A stretch of 6,677 nucleotides of DNA, taken from NCBI GenBank assembly GCA_946480685.1, contig CAMLLI010000248.1:1-6677 (forward strand), given 5' to 3'. Origin of the DNA: an uncultured Flammeovirgaceae bacterium. Lineage in GTDB: Bacteria; Bacteroidota; Bacteroidia; Cytophagales; Cyclobacteriaceae. Shown here piece by piece: positions 1 through 5,923 of this stretch (within the stretch, counting starts at the first letter, position 1; the number at the start of each line of letters is the position of its first letter). A program made the position numbers and the translations under genes. The notes under the pieces were generated by a model, which searched no databases, had not been told where the DNA came from, and worked only from the letters and a program-made list of their open reading frames with translations.

Positions 1-679
1 CGAACAATTCACTTCCGGCAAGTTCTTTAGAAAGTGCTCCGCAATCTATCGCGATAAAAGGTTTATCGGCACGCTTGCTTCGCTTGTGTATCTCCTGTGC
101 TATAGCTTCTTTACCACTACCGCTTTCGCCATAGATGATAACACTATAGTTTGTAGGACCTACCAGGTCTATCTGGTTAAGTATATTTTTGAAGTCCGGG
201 CTGTTGCCGAATATATAGGTTTGATTTACTTCACCTTTTTTACCGTTTGATGCCTGCGTTCTGCTGCCGTTGTATTCTTCGGTGCTGGCAGGTGCTACCT
301 GTGTTACAACAGGAGCCGGTTCTTTCAGTGCACGTTTTATAGTAACGAGTATTTCATCTGGCAATAATGGTTTTGTTACATAGTCTATCGCTCCGAGGCG
401 CATTACCTCTACGGCGGTCTTTATATTACTATAGCCTGTAATGATGATTACAGGCACTGCCGGAAGTTTATCTTTTATATTCTTAAGAATGGTGGTACCA
501 TCCATATCCTCCAGCTTGAAGTCGCAGAGAATAAGATCCGGATTTGTTCCCTCCAATATTTCCAATGCCTTTTTACCGCTGTTTGCCTCAATTGCTTCGA
601 AGCCGTGTTTAGACAAAAAGCGTTTTAGAACAAGGCACATGTCCTTATCATCATCAATGATTAATATTTTTTCAGCCAT
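1..679 (-). CDS. Sigma-54-dependent response regulator, NtrC family (partial, C-terminus beyond left edge)
   Basis: This reading frame starts at the ATG at 679-677 and runs open off the left edge, giving 226 visible residues. Residues 1-118 form a receiver domain: acidic pocket D9-D11, phosphoacceptor D53, switch threonine T81 and conserved lysine K103 followed by P104. A low-complexity linker (about 120-150) leads into an AAA+ domain that begins near residue 155, with Walker A GESGSGKE at 184-191 and the family motif ending in SELF at 223-226. The GAFTGA loop that contacts sigma-54 and the C-terminal DNA-binding helices would lie outside the window. In this family, phosphorylation of the receiver controls ATP-driven opening of sigma-54 promoters. 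The gene lies 41 nt downstream of rpoN on the same strand, so the sigma factor and a likely client activator are probably co-transcribed. Its target genes cannot be told from this window. The family is certain; actual sigma-54 dependence needs the missing GAFTGA. Confidence 0.95.
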   Translation of the reverse strand, partial: MAEKILIIDDDKDMCLVLKRFLSKHGFEAIEANSGKKALEILEGTNPDLILCDFKLEDMDGTTILKNIKDKLPAVPVIIITGYSNIKTAVEVMRLGAIDYVTKPLLPDEILVTIKRALKEPAPVVTQVAPASTEEYNGSRTQASNGKKGEVNQTYIFGNSPDFKNILNQIDLVGPTNYSVIIYGESGSGKEAIAQEIHKRSKRADKPFIAIDCGALSKELAGSELF

Positions 680-680
680 A

Positions 681-694
681 TATTTTTAAAAATA
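681..694. repeat. AT-only 14-bp palindrome just upstream of the response regulator start
   Basis: TATTTTTAAAAATA is a perfect palindrome ending one base before the response regulator ATG, within the 41-nt gap after rpoN. No Shine-Dalgarno sequence is visible, and an A/T-rich leader is common in Bacteroidota. It may simply keep the start region unstructured. Its low complexity makes a protein-binding role doubtful. Confidence 0.35.
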
Positions 695-720
695 ACTACA
701 CCTATAATTACTCAAAAAAA

Positions 721-2133
721 TTACGCCCAGAAAGCCCGCATCTGAGCAACGGGTATCTGAAGATGCTCGCGGTATTTGGTAACGGTGCGTCTTGCAATGT
801 TGAAGCCGCGTGTTGCGAGCAGCGATGCTAATTGCTGATCAGAGTATGGTGACTTCTTATCCTCGCACTTAATAACTTCCTCAATCTCTTTCTGGATAAC
901 TTTGTTGCTGATCACAGCACCGCTCTTGTTCTCGATACCTTCGCTAAATAAGCTCTTTAATAAAATCGTTCCAAAGGGTGTTTGAATGTACTTGTTACAG
1001 GTAATGCGTGACACCGTAGATATATCTACCCCGGCCATCTCGGCTATATTTTTCAGGATCATCGGCTTTAGTTGTGACTTATCTCCATCCTGAAAATAAT
1101 CAAACTGATATTGGACAATAGCATTGATAACGTTGAGCATGGTTGTCTCACGCTGACGTATAGCGTTAACAAACCATTCTGCAGAACTGAGCTTGCTCTT
1201 CAGATACTGGAAGGTGCGTGTATCTTTACCTTTCTCTGCTTCTTTTACCATTGCCTTCATGCGATTGCTGATAACAAGATTGGCAGAGCGCTGATTGGTA
1301 AGACCTACTTCCATACCATCTTCACGATGGGTAATAAAGAAATCGGGAATAATTGTATCGGCTGATGTTCTTTCTTCAGTGCTTCCAATAGGGTTGAGAT
1401 TCAGAGCGCCCATCATCTCCAGCACCATGCGTAATTCTTCTTCATCTATTTGTAAAGCATTCTCTATCTTTTCGAAGTTGCGTGCTTTCAAATCATCATA
1501 GTGTCTTTCTAAAATAGTGAGTGCGGCTTTAACATCCGGGCACTTTGTGTTCATGCGTTTCAGTTGCAGCATCATGCACTCGCGAATGTCGCGGGCACCT
1601 ACGCCAGCGGGCTCAAAGCTTTGTATAACGTGTAGTAATTTTTCAGCGTCTTCTCCTTCAATCCACTTCATGGTTTTGAGAGAGAAATCTTCCGCGAGTG
1701 TTTCAAGAGGTGTTTCGAGAAATCCTTTTTCGTTCAGGTTTCCGATGATGAATTGTGCGAAGGCTTCATCTGTTTCGGAAAGTTTTATAGCGGAAAGCTG
1801 TTCTTCAAGATCTACTTTGAAATCGCGGCCCGCAACGATAGGCCTATCCGGCATTTCTTCCTGCTGATAATACTGTCTGTTTTCAGTTTTATAGTCGGGT
1901 ATATCATCGTAGCCATATTCATCCCAATCCTGATACTCCTGAACTTCTTCTTTGCTGTTGGTAGTTTCTATCTCATCAGAATTATCCTTCTCCTCGATGA
2001 TCGGATTTTCTTCCAATTCGTTTTTTATTCGTTGCTCAAGTTGTAAGCTTGTTAAGTGAAAGAGCTCAAGCATCTGAAGCTGCTGAGGATTTATTTTTAG
2101 CTGTTGCTTCTGCGTTAGATTCTGACGTAACAT
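721..2133 (-). CDS. rpoN: RNA polymerase sigma-54 factor RpoN
   Basis: RpoN directs core RNA polymerase to -24/-12 promoters, where the complex stays closed until an AAA+ activator hydrolyses ATP. I chose the ATG at 2133-2131 (470 aa) over an in-frame TTG two codons upstream, because it gives MLRQNLTQKQQ, the usual start of the glutamine- and leucine-rich region I (about 1-48). Region II is an acidic linker (about 49-95) rich in D, E, Y and Q. The core-binding domain follows from about residue 108. The C-terminal third holds a helix-turn-helix (about 359-378, NIAEMAGVDISTVSR) that fits -12 recognition, and the RpoN box ARRTVTKYRE at 447-456, which reads the -24 element. Only the sixth box position differs from the usual ARRTVAKYRE. 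The length is normal and the gene looks intact. It is the first gene of an operon with the response regulator and is divergent from the histidine kinase. Confidence 0.98.
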   Translation of the reverse strand: MLRQNLTQKQQLKINPQQLQMLELFHLTSLQLEQRIKNELEENPIIEEKDNSDEIETTNSKEEVQEYQDWDEYGYDDIPDYKTENRQYYQQEEMPDRPIVAGRDFKVDLEEQLSAIKLSETDEAFAQFIIGNLNEKGFLETPLETLAEDFSLKTMKWIEGEDAEKLLHVIQSFEPAGVGARDIRECMMLQLKRMNTKCPDVKAALTILERHYDDLKARNFEKIENALQIDEEELRMVLEMMGALNLNPIGSTEERTSADTIIPDFFITHREDGMEVGLTNQRSANLVISNRMKAMVKEAEKGKDTRTFQYLKSKLSSAEWFVNAIRQRETTMLNVINAIVQYQFDYFQDGDKSQLKPMILKNIAEMAGVDISTVSRITCNKYIQTPFGTILLKSLFSEGIENKSGAVISNKVIQKEIEEVIKCEDKKSPYSDQQLASLLATRGFNIARRTVTKYREHLQIPVAQMRAFWA

Positions 2134-2140
2134 AGCCAAT

Positions 2141-2183
2141 GGTTTTGGTTTAAATATTAAAACCTATATGCAACCCTAAAACC
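2141..2183. repeat. GGTTT/AAACC repeat cluster in the rpoN leader
   Basis: GGTTTT (2141-2146) and GGTTT (2147-2151) face AAAACC at 2159-2164 and again at 2178-2183. The rpoN leader RNA could therefore form alternative short hairpins just upstream of the start codon. The right-hand copy overlaps the -24 part of the sigma-54-like promoter. The arms are short and A/T-rich, so this may be chance or a protein-binding site. Confidence 0.3.
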
Positions 2184-2185
2184 AA
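2169..2185 (-). promoter_or_regulatory. Candidate sigma-54 (-24/-12) promoter for rpoN
   Basis: Read on the minus strand the sequence is TTGGTTTTAGGGTTGCA. It has the invariant -24 GG and -12 GC separated by exactly 10 nt, with the preferred TTGG and TTGCA contexts. The four positions after GG (consensus CACG) are all T. Initiation about 12 nt past GC would fall near 2158, leaving a leader of about 25 nt before the rpoN ATG. It is the best sigma-54 match found in the divergent region. If real, rpoN would be self-regulated and would need an activator, perhaps the one encoded downstream. Confidence 0.45.
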
Positions 2186-2229
2186 ACTTTTTCGCCCGTA
2201 GAAATTTTTTTAAGATTCTGATTTTCAAG

Positions 2230-2260
2230 CAAATGTAATTTCTAAAAATAAAGCGGTCAA
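2230..2260 (-). promoter_or_regulatory. Candidate Bacteroidota -33/-7 promoter for the rpoN operon
   Basis: On the minus strand, TTG (2260-2258) is followed after 20 nt by TACATTTG (2237-2230), an exact match to the TAnnTTTG -7 element of the Bacteroidota housekeeping sigma factor. Spacing is within the usual range. Transcription would begin near 2223, giving an rpoN leader of about 90 nt that contains the sigma-54-like element. Confidence 0.6.
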
Positions 2261-2318
2261 GAGTTGGTGAGGAGGATTGTGGAAAATGTTGCTCATTTTG
2301 TAGAAATTAATCTATTCT

Positions 2319-3719
2319 ATGCGTAAGTCCGTTATAATAACCTACTTAGCTTTTTTCGTTTCCCTCGTAATCCTGCTTGGCATAGGGTTCAACTTTTATA
2401 CCCGGTTACTGCGCTATAATTATTCCATCACCTGGATCGAACGTACCCACGAAGTGTTGCACGAGCTGAAGAACCTCGAAAACTATTTCAAGGAAATGGA
2501 AAGCAGCCAGCGCGGATTCCTGCTTACCAACGACAGCCTTTTTATAAAACCTTTTGAAGATCGACTCAACGCGGTGCGCGCATCCTTCAGCAACCTACTC
2601 CGGCTTACGAACGAAAACCCAGCGCAACAAAAGAAACTGAAAGACCTCGGTTATATAATTGCGCGAAGGATAGATATACTGGAAGAGAGCACAACACTTC
2701 ATAAACTCGATCGGACCTTGTTTGAGAAACGGCTGCGGGCGGGACGTGAAGCGATGGAAGAATGTGAAGCTATTCTTAAAGATATAGAGAAGGAAGAGAA
2801 GCGTTTGCTGGTAACGCGCAGGAAGATAAAAGACTCGTATGGCTCGGCTTCGTCTAACTACTCCGTTGTAATATTTACGTTCTCGTTCGTTGTGTTCATC
2901 ATTACCTTTCTGCTCATCATCCGGGAGCTGTCGAGGCGATTTCGTTATCAGCGGGAGCTTGAACTAAAGATCACCGAGCTTAATCAGGCCAATGCTGAAC
3001 TGGAGCAAATTACATTTGCAGCGTCACACGATCTGCAGGAACCGCTGCGGAAGATTCTAACCTTTAGCGATATGTTGAAGATACGCTATGACGATGCACC
3101 TGCCGAGACAAAACGACTGGTAGAGCGTTTGCAATTCTCGGCAACGCGAATGCATGAGCTGGTAGAAGACCTGATGAATTTTACGCAACTGGTTGGGCTC
3201 AAGGAGGAATCGCAGCGCGTGTCGTTAAAGGAAGTTGTGGAGGAAGTACAGCACGAACTGAAAGATATATTTACTGCTAAAGATGTAAAGCTCTCGATTG
3301 ATTTACGTTTGCCGGAGATAACGGGATATCGCTCGCAATTAAATCTGCTGTTCCATTCGCTGCTTGACAACGCTGTAAAATTTTCGAAGGAAAATGTACC
3401 GCCGGTAATATTTATACTAACGCAGCATGCTACGGCGGAGGAAATGAAAGAGAAATTCAAGATACGATACGACAGTCAGCGCTATATAAAAATTATAGTG
3501 CGCGATAATGGTATCGGGTTCGACAATGAATTTGCCGGGAGGATGTTTAATTTGTTTCAACGGCTGCACTCGCAGCAATCGGCATATACCGGTAAGGGAA
3601 TAGGACTTACCATTGTGAAGCGGATCATGACAAACCACCTCGGGTTTGTATCCGCTCACGGGAAAGTAAATGAAGGTGCTGAATTTGTTTTATACTTTCC
3701 CGTGAGTGAATCTGCTTAA
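2319..3719 (+). CDS. Membrane sensor histidine kinase with CHASE3-like sensor
   Basis: This 466-aa kinase has a first membrane helix at about 7-28, an extracytoplasmic helical region (about 30-178) and a second membrane helix at about 182-202. The sensor region contains ESSQRGFLLTND (61-72), typical of CHASE3 four-helix sensor domains, whose ligands are mostly unknown. A coiled-coil linker (about 203-232) leads to a HisKA domain with the phosphoacceptor H237 in SHDLQEPLRKI, the form common in phytochrome-like kinases. The ATPase domain has an N box with N351 (HSLLDNAVKFS), a G1 box DNGIGF (396-401), an F box (FNLFQRL, 410-416) and a G2 box GKGIGLTI (425-432), so all catalytic motifs are present. 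There is no PAS or receiver domain. It is divergent from rpoN, and its likeliest nearby partner is the response regulator at 1-679, though that pairing is only inferred from position. No convincing promoter of its own was found in 2140-2318. Confidence 0.93.
   Translation: MRKSVIITYLAFFVSLVILLGIGFNFYTRLLRYNYSITWIERTHEVLHELKNLENYFKEMESSQRGFLLTNDSLFIKPFEDRLNAVRASFSNLLRLTNENPAQQKKLKDLGYIIARRIDILEESTTLHKLDRTLFEKRLRAGREAMEECEAILKDIEKEEKRLLVTRRKIKDSYGSASSNYSVVIFTFSFVVFIITFLLIIRELSRRFRYQRELELKITELNQANAELEQITFAASHDLQEPLRKILTFSDMLKIRYDDAPAETKRLVERLQFSATRMHELVEDLMNFTQLVGLKEESQRVSLKEVVEEVQHELKDIFTAKDVKLSIDLRLPEITGYRSQLNLLFHSLLDNAVKFSKENVPPVIFILTQHATAEEMKEKFKIRYDSQRYIKIIVRDNGIGFDNEFAGRMFNLFQRLHSQQSAYTGKGIGLTIVKRIMTNHLGFVSAHGKVNEGAEFVLYFPVSESA
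3653..3708 (+). terminator. Perfect 14-bp inverted repeat at the end of the kinase gene, possible terminator or 3'-end hairpin
   Basis: CTCACGGGAAAGTA (3655-3668) and its exact reverse complement (3693-3706) flank a 24-nt loop. In plus-strand RNA a G-U and a C-G pair extend the stem to 16 bp (3653-3708). It lies wholly within the last codons of the kinase gene. A run of five T (3720-3724) follows 13 nt after the stem, across the stop codon, which is further than in a standard intrinsic terminator. Only 3 bp separate the kinase and phytase stop codons, so 3'-end signals must overlap the genes. The repeat is clear; its role is inferred. Confidence 0.5.
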
Positions 3720-3722
3720 TTT

Positions 3723-4805
3723 TTATTGGGCCGATCGCAATTCGCTGCCGGCTATATCTTCCCAGCGATAAAACTGAAATGTTTTATCATCGCTCATGGC
3801 CACAAATAATCCGTGCGGAAATCCAGGCAAAGCTATGCTGGTAACTTCGCTTCCATCGCTCTCAACAGTGGATGTCTTTACCGTTTTTATCAGCGGATGA
3901 TTATGCTTGCCGTTTTTCCCTTCGCGCGGGAAAATATTAAACTGGTTAGCCTGCTGATCGGATACTACTATATACCCAGTTCCATCGGTAATTTTGTAGA
4001 TGGATATACCCTCATGATTGTCAGTAAAGCCTGTAGTGCCGAAGAGTGCGAGTTCTGTATTGCTGCTATCGGGATGTGCGTAGTACTTGCGAATACCCAC
4101 GCCTTCGTCAGAATAGTATATATATCCCAATTCATTATCAGCGGCTATTGATTCGATTTCATTTTTGCCGCTATAGTTTCCGAATTTGCGCACCAGTTTG
4201 CCAGTTACATTTCCGCTGCCATCATCCTGTAACAAGTATTGCCAGATATAGCTTCCATCGGTAGGCCCTGACTTTCTGCCGACAATAGCATATATCTTTC
4301 CATCGGCAGGGTTCGTGTACAGTGCAACACCCATCGGTGCGCGCAACGAATCATTTTCAAACACCGGTATACCGCCCTTGTCAATTGCCTTCATATCGGG
4401 CAAGCTGAAAACGCGAATGGAATTTGTATTGCGCTCAGTGCATACCGCTATATCTGTTTTTTTATGCTGCAGTACAAGGCCGTATGCTATGTCTACATTG
4501 TTCGGTCGCTTAATGTTCTTAACGGTTTTCGATTTGATCTCTTTTCCGTTCAGATCAAATACATATAGGGCACCGTCACCAGCATCACCACCTTTGTCGG
4601 TACCAACGATCAGGCTTTGTGAAGGATCATTCGGGTTGATCCAGAAAGCAGGATCATCGCTGTCGTAAGCCACGGTATCCGAGGCAAACACCGTTTTAAC
4701 GGCTGCTATAGAATCTTTCACATGGTCTGTCGGTGTGGATGCTTCTTTCTGTTTGCAGGCTATAAATAAAAATGCGGGTGCTGTAAGTATCAGTAGTCGT
4801 TTCAT
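3723..4805 (-). CDS. Beta-propeller phytase (3-phytase type), outer-membrane or surface lipoprotein
   Basis: Beta-propeller phytases release phosphate stepwise from phytate using calcium ions. This 360-aa protein has a short signal peptide with lipobox FIAC, lipidated at C17, so it should be anchored in a membrane rather than secreted free. Both signatures of the family are present: DSDDPAFW at 48-55 and NNVDIAY at 102-108. In the second, the usual arginine is alanine (A107). Other family blocks follow in order: GTDKGG (68-73), TDIAVCTERNTNSI (117-130), GYIYYSDEGVGIRKY (227-241), DNHEGISIY (262-270), a YIVVSDQQ blade (278-285) and GFPHGLFVAMSD (328-339). The length is normal and the gene looks complete. 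It is the last of three minus-strand genes, 63 nt after the acidic lipoprotein, in a spacer holding a strong hairpin. Its 3' end meets the kinase gene head-on. Catalytic activity and phytate as the substrate follow from the family and were not shown here. Confidence 0.92.
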   Translation of the reverse strand: MKRLLILTAPAFLFIACKQKEASTPTDHVKDSIAAVKTVFASDTVAYDSDDPAFWINPNDPSQSLIVGTDKGGDAGDGALYVFDLNGKEIKSKTVKNIKRPNNVDIAYGLVLQHKKTDIAVCTERNTNSIRVFSLPDMKAIDKGGIPVFENDSLRAPMGVALYTNPADGKIYAIVGRKSGPTDGSYIWQYLLQDDGSGNVTGKLVRKFGNYSGKNEIESIAADNELGYIYYSDEGVGIRKYYAHPDSSNTELALFGTTGFTDNHEGISIYKITDGTGYIVVSDQQANQFNIFPREGKNGKHNHPLIKTVKTSTVESDGSEVTSIALPGFPHGLFVAMSDDKTFQFYRWEDIAGSELRSAQ

Positions 4806-4826
4806 TGTAAAAATATACTTAATTTA

Positions 4827-4856
4827 TACTGATCGCGCCCGAAAGCACGATCAGTA
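4827..4856 (-). terminator. Strong hairpin with UUCG loop between the acidic lipoprotein and phytase genes
   Basis: TACTGATCG (4827-4835) and CGATCAGTA (4848-4856) form a perfect 9-bp inverted repeat. In minus-strand RNA four inner pairs, two of them G-U, extend it to 13 bp closing a UUCG tetraloop. It starts 12 nt after the lipoprotein stop codon and ends 21 nt before the phytase ATG. The following RNA is A/U-rich, with five U about 13 nt after the stem, so this is not a textbook terminator. It could be a leaky terminator or a structure that protects the upstream mRNA. The hairpin is clear; the role is inferred. Confidence 0.55.
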
Positions 4857-4868
4857 ATTATACTAGGT

Positions 4869-5906
4869 TTAATCTTTTTTAAAGTTGAAACCAACGCCAT
4901 CGCCATTGCTGAATAGTTCATCGCCTTCTTTGAAGTGATCTTCGTCTACAACTTTCAGGAAATGGATTGTTATGGTTTCTTCATCTTCATTGATTTCATA
5001 TTCGCTCTCGATGATAAAATCCAGCTCCTTTTCTTCGACACCGTCATCATTTACAATCACGTGACTGCCTTCCAATGTTAACTCGCCATCTTCCGCTTCG
5101 TACTCGGCTTCGATCTCGATCACTTTATTTTCAATTTCTGTTTCAGACTCGCCATCTTCACACGTAGTAACTTCTTCCTCTTCGGTCAACTCGATTTCGA
5201 ATTTCATTTCTTCAAATTCAAAATCAGCTTTTACTTTTCCGGTGATGTCTGCGAAGTTTATGTTTTCGAGGTCAGCGTTCAACAGTGCAAATATACTTTT
5301 GAACGCTTCGAATTCTTCTTCGTTATTGAACTCAAGTTCCCATTCGCCCGCAGCATCGTTGTCCAGCACTTCATACTCAAATACATTGGGTGAACCCAGT
5401 ATAACATGTTCTGACGATTTGAGATTCGACAATTCAAATTTGAAACTGCCTCGGGTTTCATCATCACCAGGCAGCGCGAGTATAACTTCAAATGATGTAG
5501 GGACAGATTTCAGATCTTCGTCACGCGAAAGCGTAAGGGTTCCGGAAAGACCATCGTTGTTTACAGTAAAAGGGATTTCACGTTCATATACACAGTCATC
5601 TTTTTCGACTTCGTATATAATCTTATCGATGGCTACACGATCAACCATGTCATCCTCAAGGTCGGTAATGGTATAGTCTATCGTGATGTTGCTTACAGGA
5701 AGTACAGCATCCGGTAAATAATCAGCAAACTTTACTTCAATGCTATAGTCTTCGGCATCAGCCAGGTCCGCGCCTTCTTCAGCATCCAGCAAAAGCTGAA
5801 AAGGAAAGTTATTATCGTTAGGTTTTTCTTCCAGCGAATTATCGGCACAGCTCATAAAGGCTGTTAATGTTACGGCTATAGCCACAGTATATAAATGCTT
5901 TTTCAT
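4869..5906 (-). CDS. Highly acidic lipoprotein of unknown family, in phytase/TonB-receptor operon
   Basis: I do not recognise a family for this 345-aa protein. It begins at an ATG 17 nt after the stop codon of the TonB-dependent receptor gene, so the two are almost surely co-transcribed. The signal peptide ends in lipobox FMSC, with C20 as the lipidated residue. The mature part holds about 94-96 D or E against about 21 K or R, a net charge near -75. Acidic clusters include TEEEEV (241-246) and NEDEET (306-311). Alternating hydrophobic and polar residues suggest extended beta structure, with two weakly similar halves (about 21-165 and 175-345). Apart from C20 there are only two cysteines, C105 and C249, which might form a disulfide. 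Many charged surface carboxylates suggest binding of metal ions, perhaps calcium needed by the neighbouring phytase, or an accessory role to the receptor; this is inference. No enzyme motif is visible. Confidence 0.88.
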   Translation of the reverse strand: MKKHLYTVAIAVTLTAFMSCADNSLEEKPNDNNFPFQLLLDAEEGADLADAEDYSIEVKFADYLPDAVLPVSNITIDYTITDLEDDMVDRVAIDKIIYEVEKDDCVYEREIPFTVNNDGLSGTLTLSRDEDLKSVPTSFEVILALPGDDETRGSFKFELSNLKSSEHVILGSPNVFEYEVLDNDAAGEWELEFNNEEEFEAFKSIFALLNADLENINFADITGKVKADFEFEEMKFEIELTEEEEVTTCEDGESETEIENKVIEIEAEYEAEDGELTLEGSHVIVNDDGVEEKELDFIIESEYEINEDEETITIHFLKVVDEDHFKEGDELFSNGDGVGFNFKKD

Positions 5907-5923
5907 GTGTTGTTCAGGTTAGA

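Noticed and set aside
1837..1848. 12-bp palindrome GATAGGCCTATC inside rpoN.
   Set aside because: One or two perfect 12-bp palindromes are expected by chance in a window of this length, and the site lies in conserved-frame coding sequence.
1517..1867. Open frames opposite rpoN, phytase and the acidic lipoprotein (for example plus strand 1517-1867, 4315-4668, 5242-5676) and minus-strand frames inside the kinase.
   Set aside because: They lie opposite strongly supported genes, have serine-rich or otherwise unlikely composition and no recognisable domain or start signal.
2271..2275. GGAGG before the histidine kinase as a ribosome binding site.
   Set aside because: It lies more than 40 nt upstream of the ATG, far outside the useful range.
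2277..2293. A second sigma-54-like sequence on the plus strand before the histidine kinase (TTGT, 8 nt, TTGCT).
   Set aside because: With correct spacing from the -12 GC, the invariant -24 GG reads GT; the real GG at 2281-2282 is two bases too close. Not strong enough to call.
2293..2300. TCATTTTG as a possible Bacteroidota -7 element for the kinase.
   Set aside because: It has one mismatch to TAnnTTTG and no TTG at the right distance upstream: those present lie 13 and 26 nt away.
100..5881. The palindromic hexamer CTATAG occurs seven times (100, 144, 429, 4171, 4706, 5743, 5876), against fewer than two expected from uniform composition.
   Set aside because: All copies are within genes and arise from favoured codon pairs such as TAT-AGC or TAT-AGT and GCT-ATA-GC; no regular spacing or position was seen.
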